DNA of 64,000 nt from positions 1 through 64,000 of the forward strand of contig JAMZAV010004958.1 in the NCBI GenBank assembly GCA_024449915.1, written 5' to 3'. The stretch comes from Sweltsa coloradensis (taxonomy: Eukaryota; Arthropoda; Insecta; Plecoptera; Chloroperlidae). The position numbers and the translations under genes were made by a program. This document shows, in pieces, positions 34,000 to 45,860 of this stretch. Positions within the stretch are counted from its first letter, which is position 1. Each line of letters starts with the position of its first letter. A model generated the notes under the pieces. That model was given only the letters and a program-made list of their open reading frames with translations. It did not search any database and was not told where the DNA came from.

Positions 34000-34740
34000 A
34001 AAAGTCCCCCAAAACGCTGGACCCGGGGTGTTTCCTAACCGCAATGGGGAGCTTGGCCTGGTACCCTTTAGTTAAAACAGGCTGTAAACATCCCTTTAAA
34101 CCCCTTTAGGGCCTCTTGGACCACGTTTTCAAAAACAATTCGGAGTCGGAGATTCTCGGTAGCGAAATGACGCTGGGAAAATGTCCTACCCGATTATAGT
34201 TGCCTGCCCCAGTATCACTTCCTGGGAGCAAGACATCCCCAACTAGCACTTCACCTGGGGTGGTGGGGCTCTAGGGGGATGGGGGGTGGCATAGAAAAAA
34301 CCCCGCCGATTGTACGGCAGATCCCTTGTTTATTTGGCTCTCCGCCACCTCATGTGCGCGTAACTTCGCTGCTGTTTTTTCCCCCCCCCTTCCCCTTTTT
34401 TGGTAAGAACTGGGTTTTGGAGGAGCTCCCTGCGCAATGGAGTTGCATTACCTTTCTTTCCCCCATTGCGCTTTTTTCTTCGGGAACTCGAGCGTATCCT
34501 CCCCCTTTCAGAAGTGGCAAATGTAGAACGGAAAGGCGGTGTCGTACTGTGCATGTCGCCGCATCATGACATGCACCACGTACCTGAGGTGTATGAGTAG
34601 ACTCCGTAGACCGCTGCCGTGTAGCGTGCAGACACTTGGGAACCGCTGCGAAGATGCCGACTGCGTAATTTTCAGAGCGCGAATCCCCCTTTTGCCGCCT
34701 CCGATGACGGGCCTGGGCATAAACAGTAGCAAGGTGCTGA
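34000..34740 (-). pseudogene. G2 nucleocapsid/protease region (tentative)
   Basis: Position between gag and RT predicts zinc knuckle and protease. Cys/His-spaced residues occur around 34640-34540 but no full CCHC or DTG/DSG motif survives in a single frame. Confidence 0.35.
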
Positions 34741-34789
34741 ACCCCGTTACCGAAAGATTTTCTCCTGCAGCCTGTATTTTTTTATCCTA

Positions 34790-35215
34790 AATGACCCTGG
34801 AGGGTTCTTCCCCACGTCCGGGAAATTGCACTCTGCGCCAGCGGCGCAGGTTTTCTACTATCTTTGACGGTTCGTTCGGCAACTGGTTGCGCGTTTCGAA
34901 AAACCCTTTTGACACAACCACACATTTTGCTTTGGGTTTAAATGCGTATTTAGTAACCCCACAGCCTCGTCGTAGGTGATCTCCGCTGTGGACTTAGGCT
35001 TACACAGTTTCCCTAATCTGCCTATAAACGAGAGGTCCAGTGTTACAGAATAAAAATCGCCTTCCGCTTATTTCCCACGATGCCATTTGCCTCGAAGAAA
35101 AAACCAAGTTGTTCGGAAAATATCTCCCACTCTTCCGCGGTTTCCGAAACCAACTGTGGTACAGAGCCAATTATGCCAACCAGCACTGGCCCTTGCTCTG
35201 GATCAGGCATGCCTT
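34790..35215 (-). pseudogene. G2 gag (capsid) fragment
   Basis: The minus strand reads EEWEIFSEQLGFFFEANGI (from ~35155), then RKAIFILC, ITYDEAVGLLN and PSKIVENLRRWR in different frames. The FEANGI phrase and the order match the capsid domain of invertebrate gypsy gag. The N-terminus is cut at 35215. Confidence 0.65.
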
Positions 35216-35739
35216 AGACTAGGCCTAGGTAGCTAGGCCCTAGCAGAGGCTATAGGCCAAGGCCTAGCTAGCCTATCCCCAGGGAGGGATCTAATCCAAT
35301 CTGAAGGCCTAGGCCTAGGCTAGCCCCTAAGCTGTAACTTTAGGTAGGCCTAGCCTACTGTAGGCCCTACTTGTAGCCTACTGGCTATATAGGCCTACAT
35401 AGGTTTGCTAATAGGCCTCTGGGCTAGCTAAGCTAGGCCTAAATGTCGTCTTGGCCAACGCGGCTGGTACGATTGCCCTAGTCCCTAGGCCTAGGCCTAT
35501 GACTTGGCTTATGGCTAACAACTGTCCAAAACCGGGGCTGGGCTCTAGGCTTCACCTACAGCTATGTCTAGTCTTAGGCTTTAAAGTAGGCCTATGATGC
35601 CTACTTCATATAGAGTACATTTATAAAAAGTCTTAACTCTTAATTCATTACAAACCGCAAAGCGATCTTTCGTATATTGATCATTCGCGGCTGCTGCTAA
35701 CCGAGTGACAAGATTAAGCATATTATTAATATGCTTGTT
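35216..35739. repeat. TAGGCC/CCTAGG-rich tract
   Basis: Dense recurrence of TAGGCCTA, CCTAGGCC and GGCTAG hexamers without fixed period to about 35610, then AT-rich sequence. Similar tracts occur near 2700 and 41300. Confidence 0.7.
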
Positions 35740-35744
35740 GTATC

Positions 35745-35989
35745 TGAGATGATATTAGGGTTGTTATTAGTTACATTAATAACACGTTGTTGAACTTAGA
35801 TTGGGTTCTTTAAATTTAAAAGAAACAGGTAATACGATACATAAGTGAAAAACCCCTATGTCATGGCTTACAACCAACAGGAAACGGAAGTCACCAGGTA
35901 GGTCCATCCCAAAACCGCCTTCTTTTTGGGGCTGTCTGATCCACATCTGCAGCGGTGCCAGTCAGCTGTTGTTCATAAAAAACATCACT
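35745..35989 (+). repeat. G1 5' LTR
   Basis: Aligns with 41012-41261 except for homopolymer-length differences and small gaps (for example near 35900-35940). Confidence 0.75.
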
Positions 35990-37689
35990 CTCCCTTTTTA
36001 TTTTAAAAGTTAATACGAAAAAAGGGGATTTGGGAAAAAAACCAAATTTTTCCATTTACAAAATTTAATAACAATACAATGTTTGGAAAACCATAAGGAG
36101 AGGATAATAATGTTCTTTATATAAATGTCACTATTTAACATGTGCAGTATTGCAAATATGACATTAAATTAAACATAATCAAAATCGGAAGGTTTTTTGA
36201 AAATGCCCCACTCCGGGTTTGATGTTTTTCTTTTATTACCAGTGGGGACAGCTTTACCAGGTGAAAGTACCTGTGAGTTTTGAAGCATTAGCATTACCAT
36301 TCGGGTTGACATTTCCCCCGTGGCAAGATATCAGGTTTGAATTGGGGGGAATCACTGAGCCTCCTCTGCTGGTTGAATGCATCGTACCCCTAGGTCTATT
36401 GAAAACGCTGATTTCCTCAAGTCTGCCTATTCCTGGGAGCACCTGCCCATTTTCAGTACAAATTACATTGATCGAGGCAAATTTTTTTTTCTCAATTTTT
36501 TTAGCGGGTTCCCCCAAACCCATTTTCCCCTCCAAACAACTTTTTTCATCCTTTTCCAAGGTATGAGGGTTTAGCATTTCTGTCTGAAACAATTTTTTTT
36601 TATTTTGAAGTACCTAAAGGGGTGGGACTACATTTGTCTGTAAAAAGGGATCTAACTGAGAACTACCACTGGAAGCGTTTTTTTTCGTTTTCGCGACATC
36701 AGTTTTGCGCTGGCAAAACCTGCTTTCCCTGATGGCATTTTTCGATATCAAGCAAAAACTGTACAAGTCCCGTTAGTTGATTTGCCTTCTTGAGCATGTT
36801 TTTTAGAAATTTTTAAACCGTTTTCTGCTCCATTAAAATTTTGGATCCGCGGGCTTGTTTTTTTCGTTTAAAATTGCCATGCCTTTTTGCAAATGCTTAA
36901 AATTTCCGCACTGGAAAAAGGGGATTTTTGTGAATTAACTTCGCAAACCCCACCCGAAGAATACCGCTTTGAATTTCCCCAATAAGTTCCTTGGGGGTTT
37001 TGCTTATCTGAATTAACTCTATCCATTTAGAATGAATCTTTGATTTACCAAACGAGCTTCCTTTATACCAAGATACAGCTGCGTTTTTTTTTCCCAAGCT
37101 CGTTTTGGGAAGGATGTGGAAAGAGAGGTTTTAGTTTTTTAGGGAGGCCCTTTTTTTCGCAAGTGCACACTTGCTAAAAATTTGTTATGTCCCTAGTCAT
37201 ACCCGCCAAAAAAAGTTTGTCTACCCCCGGCTTTAGTTTTTTTCCCATGCCAAAAAGGGGCCCTTGATGCAAGAGTCAAGCACTTTTACGTAGTGAAAGG
37301 AGGAAAAAAGGGTCTGTCCCCCAAAAACTTAGTCCTTTCATCAAAGGATAACTCATTTTTGGGTTCCCAAAAAAATTTTTAACCGGGGAAAGGACTTGAT
37401 GAATGTTTTGGGGCCCAACCATTGAAATGTAAATGCAAATGTTGCTCTTCACACTTCTTTGTCTCCCCGAAATTCAACCCTCCTACGTAGACACGGTAGA
37501 TTTTTTAAAATTGAGGGATAATTTGGGTTAAATTCCCGGGTCATCGTTGACTGTGTAGGCAGATAGGCACGGACAATTTTTGCCATAACATGAATTTCCC
37601 GGGTAATTTCCTTCCAGGTCATTTTTAGTTCTTAAGTTGCTTCGCTAAGTCTAGGCGAAATTTTGATTATGTTTTGTCACATGGGGTTA
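35990..37689 (+). other. G1 internal region, unreadable
   Basis: Expected to hold leader and gag. Homopolymer runs break all frames; ORFs at 36219-36566 (+), 36254-36592 (-) and 36897-37097 (-) have no recognisable domain. Confidence 0.35.
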
Positions 37690-38440
37690 GGGGTTTATGA
37701 TGGGTTTGGACACGCTTTGGGCCTACCAAAATATTTTTGGTGGAACTTTTGTTTGAGATGAATTTTATGTGGAAATGGTTCAAAGTATAAAAATGCACAG
37801 GGGCTAGGCCTAGGGGGGACGTGAGGGACATCAAAAATTGATGGGGCCTGGGCCTGGAGGGCCCGCTGGAAAGGAAAAATTAAAAAACTAGACACGGGGG
37901 CCGGGGGTTTTTCATACCTGTCAGCTTTTAAAAACGCAAAAACTGTAGTAAAAAATGCAAAGGTTTTTAAAAACCAATACCCTTTAATAACTTTGGCAAC
38001 CCAAGTTAAACCCGGGTAGGAAAAGTGAACTAATGTGTTCTAAAAGGACAAAATGAGCCGTAAAAATTATTTTCATTTTAGCAACCTTGAATGTGGGCCA
38101 TTGTTAGGTCTAATCATGTTACAACTAAATTTTTTTTCAAAGAATAAATGGTTTGGGGAAAGTAAGCCTAGTATGGGCCAAACCAAGGAAAAATGTACTT
38201 CAGAGTACAAGGGGTATTTTATGGATTAGGTTGCAGCCAGGTACAAAAATAATTTTTTAAGACGATTGGGTGCGTTATCCACCCACCTAGGAAGGTACCA
38301 TGTCACTGGGGGGGGAAACTAAAAGATACACTGGACTCATTGGAGTCGGGGCAAATAATTAAAAAAGTCGTGGACTACTGACTGGGTGAGTAACCTGGTA
38401 ATAGTGGAAAAAAGCAATGGTTCTCTACGAGGTCCTGTCC
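37690..38440 (+). repeat. G1 inverted duplication, left arm
   Basis: Matches the reverse complement of 39360-40080, including TTGAATGTRGGCCATTGTTA, GGGAAACTAAAAGATACACT and GACTGGGTGAGTAACC. The arms differ by many small indels. The arm ends inside the start of RT. Confidence 0.7.
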
Positions 38441-38890
38441 TAAAGACTTAAACAAAGCAAAAAGAGGGAACACTACCCGACCCTACAACTGATGCTTCGA
38501 CAAATCTATCGGGAACCCTATTTTCAGTCGTTGACATGCTGAGGATTCAGAAAGACTTTTTAGATTTAGTTGTACAGACTACGTACATTAAATAGTCCCT
38601 TCGGCCGGTAAAAATTTCCCCTCAGAACCCCGTAGGGTATCTCGTCTGCCGCTGAGGATTTCAGAAAAAGAAATTTTTAAAAACTTTGGGATCTCGTTAA
38701 TGTCCAAGTAAAATTCGTGATTTAATCGTGGGAGGGCGAACGTAGGAGCATGACAAGGCTCCGTGCGGGATTTGAGCGTGCTAAAAGCTTAGGTATCAAA
38801 TTCAATCCTGAAATTTTTCAGTTTAGGGTGAAAAGAGGTAAAGTATATGGGACACTAATTTCGCTGATGGTTTTAAAGCTGATCCCGAAA
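38370..38890 (+). pseudogene. G1 reverse transcriptase
   Basis: Across shifting frames: WVSNLVIVEKSNGSLR (38387), LKQSKKREHYPTL, FSVVDML (38522; first catalytic Asp in VVDM), DLIVGGRT-like palm end (38720, catalytic Asp pair degraded), FERAKSLGIKFNPEIFQFR and ADGFKADPERVKAIR (38865). Typical gypsy RT order. About ten frameshifts. Confidence 0.72.
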
Positions 38891-39370
38891 GAGTGAAAGC
38901 AATTCGTGTTGCCCTCTCCTGTAAAAGAACCGATTACGGAGATTTCTGGGTGGTAAATTATGGGGGTCAATTCATTCCCACTTGTCAGTATTTCGGAACC
39001 CCTTCGACAATGTTTAAATATACCCTTTAAAGGGAGTGGGGACCAAACCGGTTAAGCCGAGCTAGAAAAAAAAAAGGGGCTACTCAGCACCTACGTTTTC
39101 CCTACTATGACGAAAAAAAACCGTTTGGTCTGCAGACAGACGCATCGAAATGGGGTTGGGTGCCTTTTGTTGCAAGATGGTAACCCAAATTTCCCACGTT
39201 CTCGTAGCAGACCCCCAAAAGAATTTTCGTATCCTCAAATAGAAAAGGAATCTCGGGATTTTGCTTGGGGTTCAAAAATTCAAAAACGTGTTATTAATGA
39301 AATAATAACCCCCCCTAATTTCATCACTGGTCATCCCTTTAATTCTTTTTTTAGTCTTTGGATCTAGGCA
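38890..39370 (+). pseudogene. G1 RNase H
   Basis: VNYGGQFIP (38955) is the RT-RNase H link, then FPYYDEKKPF, LQTDASKWG (39135; catalytic Asp) and, frame-shifted, IEKESRDFAWG (39240; catalytic Glu) and KFKNV. Sequence turns into the inverted arm at about 39360. Confidence 0.72.
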
Positions 39371-40080
39371 CACTCGTAGAGAAACCTTTGCTTTTTTCCA
39401 CTATTACCGGGTTACTCACCCAGTCAGTAGGGCCACTGACTTTTCAATTTTTTTGCCTCGACTCCAAAGAGTCCAGTGTATCTTTTAGTTTCCCCCTCGT
39501 GACACGGTACCTTCCCAGGTGGGGGATAAATGGCAACAAACGTCTTTAAAATTATTTTATTTCTACCTGGCATGCAAAATAACTCCCATAAAATCCTCAT
39601 GTACTCTGAAGACATTTTTTCCTTGGGTTGGGCCCCTACTGGGTTCTTTCCCAAGCCTTGATTCTTTGCACAAGGTTGAGTTTTACAATGCACTTAGACC
39701 TAACAATGGCCTACATTCAAAGGGCTGCTAGCATAAATATTTTCACTGGCTCATTTTGTCCCTTTTGAACACAATTCCACTTACCTACCCGGGTTTAACC
39801 TTGTGGTTGAAAGTTATTAAAATGGTATTGGTTTTAACAACCTTTGCATTTTGACTACAGTTTAGCTGTTTGAACACTTGACAGGGTTTAAAATCACCTG
39901 AGCCCCCGTGTTAGTTTGAAAATTTTTCCTTACCCGCGGGCCCTCCTAGGCTAGGGCCCAAACAATTTTGATGTCCACTCCGCCCTCAGGCCCAGCACAT
40001 GGCATTTTTTACGTTCAGACACCTTTCCACATAAAGTTCATCTTTATCAAGGTGTTTGATTGTTTTTTTCAGATTCTAAC
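39360..40080 (-). repeat. G1 inverted duplication, right arm
   Basis: Reverse complement of 37690-38440, with the start of RT (minus strand WVSNPVIVEKSKG) at 39420-39375. Replaces the expected integrase gene. Confidence 0.7.
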
Positions 40081-41011
40081 CCCTCACAGGCGTTACATTC
40101 TTTCGAGCACATTTTCGCAAAAAGATTTAATCCCTTTACTTTTTTACACTGCTTATTGTAAGCAGGACACGATTTTTTGGGACATGGTTGTACCCCCATT
40201 TTTAACACTTTATTTTTGTGCACACTGTTGCCATCATTCTAGGCCTAGGCGGTTTCGTAGGGCCCACGGTCTTCTGCTTTTTTTCCGGGGTTTTTTTCTT
40301 CACGAGTCGATGGCGGTTTCTCCCCCAGCCTGTGCTTGCTCTCGACTCACTTCGGCAGCTCTGCGAATTTGATGCCTTCTCTAGGGGGAGATCCGGAAAT
40401 TTGTAGTATTTTTTCCTTTATCCCTGGTACCTAACCCCAACCACTATACTAGGAGTATACGGTTTTAGGTTTTTCCCAAACTCGCACGAGTTGCAAGGAT
40501 CTTCAACGCGTTAGGAACTGGTCAATGTTTCGCTCTCGCTTTGAGAAGATTGAAAAACATGTATTGTTCAAAAACTATGTTCTTCTTTGGCGAACAGTAC
40601 GCTTCGAATCTCTCATCACGCCTCGGCGATTTCCCTTTTTTGATTGCTCAAACAAAAGTTTTATACTCCGTACGCTTCGTCCCCCCTTAGATTGAGAAAT
40701 ATTGACTTGGCTTCAGGGTTTTTTTTTTAGCCCTGTGAGCCCTCATGTATATTTCGAATTTCTGCTTCCAGAAATTTTCCCAAATTTTTATGCATTTCCC
40801 GACAATTCCAATTCGGGGGGCTTCCTATTTCTTTGCTTTTTTCTCAAGTTTTTTTTGGCAGTTTCTATGCTTTTTCAACTAAAAAACTAATTGTAAGTGA
40901 TTCTAGGCTATCACTTACCATGTGGTCGGCAAATGTGAGGTTATGCGTTCACTTATCTTTTTATTATCGCTGATCCTAACCTGTATTTTCTGCTGCGTAC
41001 TTCTTGACACC
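40081..41011. other. G1 internal region right of the inverted arm
   Basis: No integrase motif and no polypurine tract before the 3' LTR. Homopolymer-rich; unreadable. Confidence 0.35.
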
Positions 41012-41261
41012 TGAGATGATATTAGGGTTTGTTATTAGTTACATTAATAACACGTTGTTGAACTTAGATTGGGTTCTTTAATTAATAGAAACAGGTAATA
41101 CGATACATAAGTGAAACCTCTATGTCATGGCTTACAACCAACAGGAAACGGAAGTCACCAGGCCTAGGTCACATGACCAAACACAGCCTTCTATTTGGCT
41201 GTCTGCATCCACATCATGCAGCGGTGACCAGTCAGCTGTTGTGTCATAACAAAACATCACA
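41012..41261 (+). repeat. G1 3' LTR
   Basis: TGAGATGAT...ACATCACA, followed by target duplication GTATC at 41262. It reads cleanly compared with the left copy, which carries the noise. Confidence 0.78.
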
Positions 41262-41266
41262 GTATC

Positions 41267-44200
41267 TCAGTGTAGGTATTTAGTTTCAATCAATTTAAGT
41301 CAGTAGGCCCTACTTCTATGACTATGAGCGGTGAAACCTACTGGCAGCAGTAGGCCCTAGGTAAACTGCATCCTTTTATTTTTTCTAACAATTGGTCTAG
41401 TATTGTTTAATTTCATGAACTAATTTTACATTCTGCCATATTTAGTGAATATGTAGTAGGTAAGGTAGATATAATAGCAGGATAATTTAGTATAATCATA
41501 GAGCATCATCTCTATGTAAAAATAAAGATAATATTAAGATAGCACTCTTAATGTGGACAAGAAGAAAATTTTAACGGAAGTGAAGAGATTCATTGGCGCC
41601 CTCTGGGACTGGAGCTGGGAGCTGGAGGGAGCCCAAAGGTCCAGCCACTGATCCTGCCATCCTGATCCAGATTAACAAAATTATTTTACCTTGTAAAATA
41701 TTGTTCCTACATGACATTTTTTAAAATTTAAAATTTAAGGGTGCGTTCTCTGTAATATAGGCAGGTATTCTACATATTTGCTTAAAATGAATAATTTGAT
41801 TGGTTAGTAATAGTCAGCATGTTAAGATAAGAAACATTTGTAGAGTCTAACCTTGTTTACCCAAAAATAACTAGGCCTACCAAACAAACCAGCATGACTA
41901 GGCCTACAACAAAAATGAAACCCACTTTCCAATGAAATTCCACACACTAAATTTTACAGTTACACCATTCTGTGACAAAGACAGAAAAAAAATAGGGCTA
42001 AGCAAATTATTCTTAGTAAAATCATTGTCAACTACTTTGAAGTTAGTGGATATAGTAGGGCTAGTAAGCACTGTAAGCTAACTACCGGTACTCTAAAGTT
42101 TAAATTGTATTAAGAAGTAAAATAAATTGTTTCCGCGTTGTATTTTTGAAACACTAGGGCCTACTCATGGCATATTGTCATAAATACTTCAATGGGTTAT
42201 TTTGAGTAGACTAGTGACACATGTCTAATAGCAATTTTCCCTTTTTAAACAAGATAGTACCAAGTACATACCGGTATACCATCCTATGCTATCCACTGTA
42301 AAATTTGGTTAAAAAACTAAAATTTTTTGATTAAATTTTTGGGTGATATTGTTTTTTGTCTACGGATTGGGACTAAATATAATTAATAAATGAGTCCCCT
42401 ATGCATACCTACATGTTTTCATGCATTTACATCAATTTTTTGTTTTACTTAAGCCTTCTTTGACAGAATTTGGAAAAGGATCATTGAAAAAAATTAGTAT
42501 ACAAATTACTTTTTTTTTTTTTTTTTAAATATTGTAAGAAAATTTTTCCCGATGGTAGCTAGTTGATACCCTGCAGTAGGCCCTAGTCTTCAAAAAATTT
42601 CACCCTTAGGCCTACCCAATTTCCTTTTTGAAATTTTAATTACCTATATTGTTTTTTTGCTACAGTAAATTAATTTTACTAAATCTGCAAAAATTTCAGA
42701 GGTAGTATGAGAAAATTTAAACAATGAAAGAACATTATTATTTCAATATCAAATAGAGCCTACTAACCAACACTTTAAAAAATTTTTTACTTTAAAATTT
42801 TTAATAATAGTAGTCTGCACATAATATAAAATTAAAATGATGAATATCATAGTGAATATAAAACAATCTAAAACAAAATATAAAATTATGAATAAAAATG
42901 AATATCATCTCATTACCTAGTTAAGCCCAATATTGGCCTACTGTAAATTGCTACATGTCAATTATGTTTGATGATAATTATTATGATTATAATGTTTGTA
43001 AATTTGGGTAAAATATAATTTGAAGTTAAAACCAGTTTACAAGTACATGCTCTACCTGTAGTAAACATTATTTATAAATTGTGTATTTCCCTAATGTTCA
43101 ATGTTTGCATTTTTGTGTAACCCACTATCCAAACAATTATACATCATGTCTATTAGGGGCTATTGACAAACATTATGATTTCTGTTTCATTATACAAAAA
43201 GGTGTTCAAATGAATAGTCATTAATAGGGTCTGTATTAAGGTGAAAGGTGTAGAACTATTGGCAACATGCTGGTAAGCCCACTGGTTAGTGCTGATTACT
43301 TCTAGAAAAATTTAAATCAACATTAGGGGGGGGGGTTGTAAAGAGACGGTAGGTTGATTGGGACCATAACATACATGTAAGTACATTATTTCAATGAGTA
43401 ATTTGAATCATTATAATGTATAGAATAGAGCACGGGTGTCATACCCAATGACCCAGTAAACTATTTTTTTTTTTTTTATTATTTATTATTGTTCATACTC
43501 TTTGCTATTACTATCTACAATCTACCACATGACAAATTTTTTTTGGGGTAACTCACTATTTAGTGCTGGCCATTACTAGTAACTAGTAAGTGTTGGTGAT
43601 GGTGGAGTAAAAGTGGTTGAAAGAAGGGACATTTGGGTAGGATCAAAACCATTTTGAAATGAAATTTTTGGTTTTGTTATAAGTAATAATGTAGATGGGA
43701 CAATCTAATACCCATTCCCATGTTAAGAGAAAATGTGAGAAAAAACTGATCATATCTTTGATACATTGATATTTTAATAATTTTAATAGTATTTTAAAAT
43801 TATTTAAATTTGGTCAAACTATGCCCCCAAATTAATGAAGGGGAGGAGTTTTGCAAAAAATGGCAAATGAAATTTAAAAAAATTAATAGAATATATTTGT
43901 TTATTCCTCATTATTGTGTTTTGGGATAAATTTTTAGAAAAAAACATTTAGTCAATTTCGTTGATGTGCCTCGCCCCCCCCCCCCCCCCCACCTCCGCCC
44001 CACACGTACACAATTAGGTGTGGTGGAGTGGTTGGGAGGGGGGGAGTGATTGTGGAAATGACAGTAGGTTGATTGAACTAAAATATGTTTAAAAATAATT
44101 TAAATTTTAAATTTAAATAATCATAAAATTTATAGAGAATTCAGCCACACCACATTCCTATTTTAAGGAGTGGTTAAGGTGTTATTTATTAGGATGACAT

Positions 44201-44419
44201 ATCGCTTGCCTACTCGAGGGTATTCAACTATCATTATTATTTCCCACCATGTCAAAATTTTTTGCATGGTAACCGAAAATGCAATATTTTATAGTATTGT
44301 GTGGACTGTTAGGTACGGTACCAATTATCTTTTGGTTGGCAAATATAACATTGTTTACACTTTAAGACTATCTTCAAATAAACTGATTTTACTTTTGGCT
44401 CCAGGGCTGTCGAAAGTAT
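41267..44419. other. AT-rich body of the DNA transposon
   Basis: Three kilobases without a supported ORF, with poly-T (42510-42528, 43464-43479), G and C runs (43325, 43974-43990). A transposase gene would be expected here if the element were autonomous; none was seen in six frames. Confidence 0.45.
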
Positions 44420-45200
44420 GAGAAAAATTCTGAACAGGAACTTTTCCTTTCTCTCATAAAAACACCATTCCCAAAAGGGAAACTGATAGTAACTTTTTGG
44501 GGCGTGGGGTGTCAGGGTGATTAAAATTTCCAAATTTTGAGGATTGGAAATATTGGACTAGTACAAGCTGAATTTTCCCCCCTTTCAAAAAAACACATTT
44601 TTTTAATTTGGGGAGTAATTTTGATCCCCAGGGCTAAATAAAGTGGTAAAAGTAAAATTTACAGATAAGAGAATAGGCCTAATGGTGCAAGTTGGACTAG
44701 ACTAATCTAGAAATGTTACGCTCTTTCACAAAAACCCATATTTAAATGATCGGATGGTAATTTTTGGGCCCCCCAGAGTTATCCAAAGTTAGTAAGTTTC
44801 CTTCCCACTTTGGATAGCCTGGGGCCAAAAGTTACTATCTTGAGTTTTTTTAATTGTGTTTTGAAAGAAAGAGTGGAAAATTTTCTATTAGTGTAGTCCT
44901 AATTGCACCATTATTCAGGCAATCTGTATATTTTGACTTTCCGCACTTTGGTTACCCCCGTGACCCAAAATTATCCCCCGATTTTTTAAAATTGTGTTTT
45001 TGTGTAAGAGCGGGAAAAATTTCCCCAATTTTTCCCCGTCCCGTTTCACATCTATTTTCTGCTTATTCAAAAAATTGGATTTTTTTAATCTTTGGGGGAG
45101 CCCTGCCGCTCAAAGTTACCCTTTTATATTTTTAGGATGTTCTTTAAATGAAAGAGCGGAAAATTTCCGATTTTTCTACCCAAGGGAAAATAGTATTACA
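44420..45200. repeat. Sub-terminal repeats of the DNA transposon, both orientations
   Basis: AAAGAGYGGAAAATTT-like units occur on the plus strand near 44870, 45008 and 45152 (about 140 bp apart). Reverse-orientation relatives (TTTCTCTCATAAAAACACC-like) lie near 44450, 44580 and 44725. They form an inverted sub-terminal array. Confidence 0.5.
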
Positions 45201-45361
45201 TTTTGCACTATTCTTCTGCTAATGCCCTTACTATATAGGCAACAAACCTGACTACAGTAGAAAATTCAAATTTCGCGCGCTTTTTTATAACTTACTCCTT
45301 ATTGGTCCAAAATGTCAAAATTGATGACGTCATCTATGACGTAATGCTACTTTTGTCTTAA

Positions 45362-45509
45362 TATTTAGGACACGTCTGAGATTTTCTTAGGCACCTTGAA
45401 GAATAGGGCGTGACTTAACTAGGACGTCTTAGGAACGTCTTAGTTAAAATGTCCTAGCAGTGTCTTAGTTAGGACACGTCTTAGTTAGGCGCTTTGAAGA
45501 ATCCAGGCC
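45362..45509 (-). repeat. Right TIR and sub-terminal motif cluster
   Basis: Contains CTTAGTTAGGACACGTCTTAG-type motifs four to five times, plus an inner TIR-like block (CACCTTGAAGAATAGGGCG at 45397) before the terminal TTTGAAGAATCCAGGCC. Confidence 0.7.
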
Positions 45510-45512
45510 CAG

Positions 45513-45860
45513 GGACATATGTTTGCGGGCGAGGCGGCGTATGAACCTCCTCGTGATGCTGCGGGGCCGTGTCCGGGGCTGTAGTTTCCGGACACTCCGC
45601 CATACATACCAGGTGTTCCTGCGCCCCTTGTTCGAACACGCTACTGCTGCTCTTGCGCCAGTCCTTGGTCCCTCACCCTTCGGGGTTACTGCTCGCTAGA
45701 GCGTCGTATCCTGCGTCGTATTGCCCGCCTGCACCCTGCCACGCGCACGGCGAGGTGTACGACGTAACAGGGGTTGAACCCTTGCCGGTGCGACTTGATG
45801 CTCGCCCCCGCCTCGTATGTGCACCGCCTCCGCCTCCGTGAACGCACAGCTCTCCTGGAT
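45513..45860 (+). pseudogene. LINE ORF2: RT thumb/C-terminal part after the insertion
   Basis: In the frame that continues 30128: DICLRARRRMNLLVMLRGR, then an RTLRHTYQVFLRPLFEHATA-type region, the usual LINE thumb segment (a multi-helix R-x-L...Y-x-x-x-x-R-P-x-x-E). Frame shifts follow after about 45700. Confidence 0.75.

Larger units (their letters stand above)
30842..35215 (-). mobile_element. Degraded Ty3/gypsy retrotransposon (G2), 5'-truncated
   Basis: Reading the minus strand from 35215: gag, possible zinc knuckle, protease region, RT, RNase H, integrase, polypurine tract and one LTR (30842-31070), the full gypsy order. No matching 5' LTR was found to the right; homology ends near 35215, where TAGGCC-rich sequence begins. 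Every domain is broken by numerous one-base indels, mostly in homopolymers. Confidence 0.8.
35745..41261 (+). mobile_element. Degraded Ty3/gypsy retrotransposon (G1) with inverted internal duplication
   Basis: 250-bp direct repeats at 35745-35989 and 41012-41261 start TGAGATGATATTAGGG and end AACATCAC(A). A 5-bp duplication GTATC flanks them (35740-35744, 41262-41266). The internal part has gypsy RT and RNase H on the plus strand (38370-39370), but integrase is absent; instead the sequence from 39360 runs back as the reverse complement of 37690-38440. Confidence 0.75.
30132..45509. mobile_element. 15.4-kb DNA transposon with ~53-bp imperfect TIRs, hosting two gypsy elements
   Basis: Left end GGCCTGGATTCTTCAAA and right end TTTGAAGAATCCAGGCC are inverted repeats. 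With few mismatches they extend about 53 bp through GCCTAACTAAGACGTGTC. Sub-terminal CTTAGTTA/TAACTAGGAC blocks recur several times at each end. Excision with one CAG restores the LINE reading frame. Without the two gypsy elements the body is about 5.5 kb and AT-rich; no DDE transposase was recognised, so it is probably non-autonomous or decayed. The superfamily is unresolved; 3-bp duplications occur in PIF/Harbinger and CACTA-like groups, but CAG is not the usual Harbinger TWA. Confidence 0.75.

Noticed and set aside
34520..34740. Definite zinc knuckle of gypsy G2
   Set aside because: Cys/His spacing is suggestive but no complete CCHC survives in one frame; kept only as tentative.
45324..45347. 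TGACGTCA cyclic-AMP-response-like element
   Set aside because: A single 8-bp match in transposon DNA with no linked promoter; expected by chance at some frequency.
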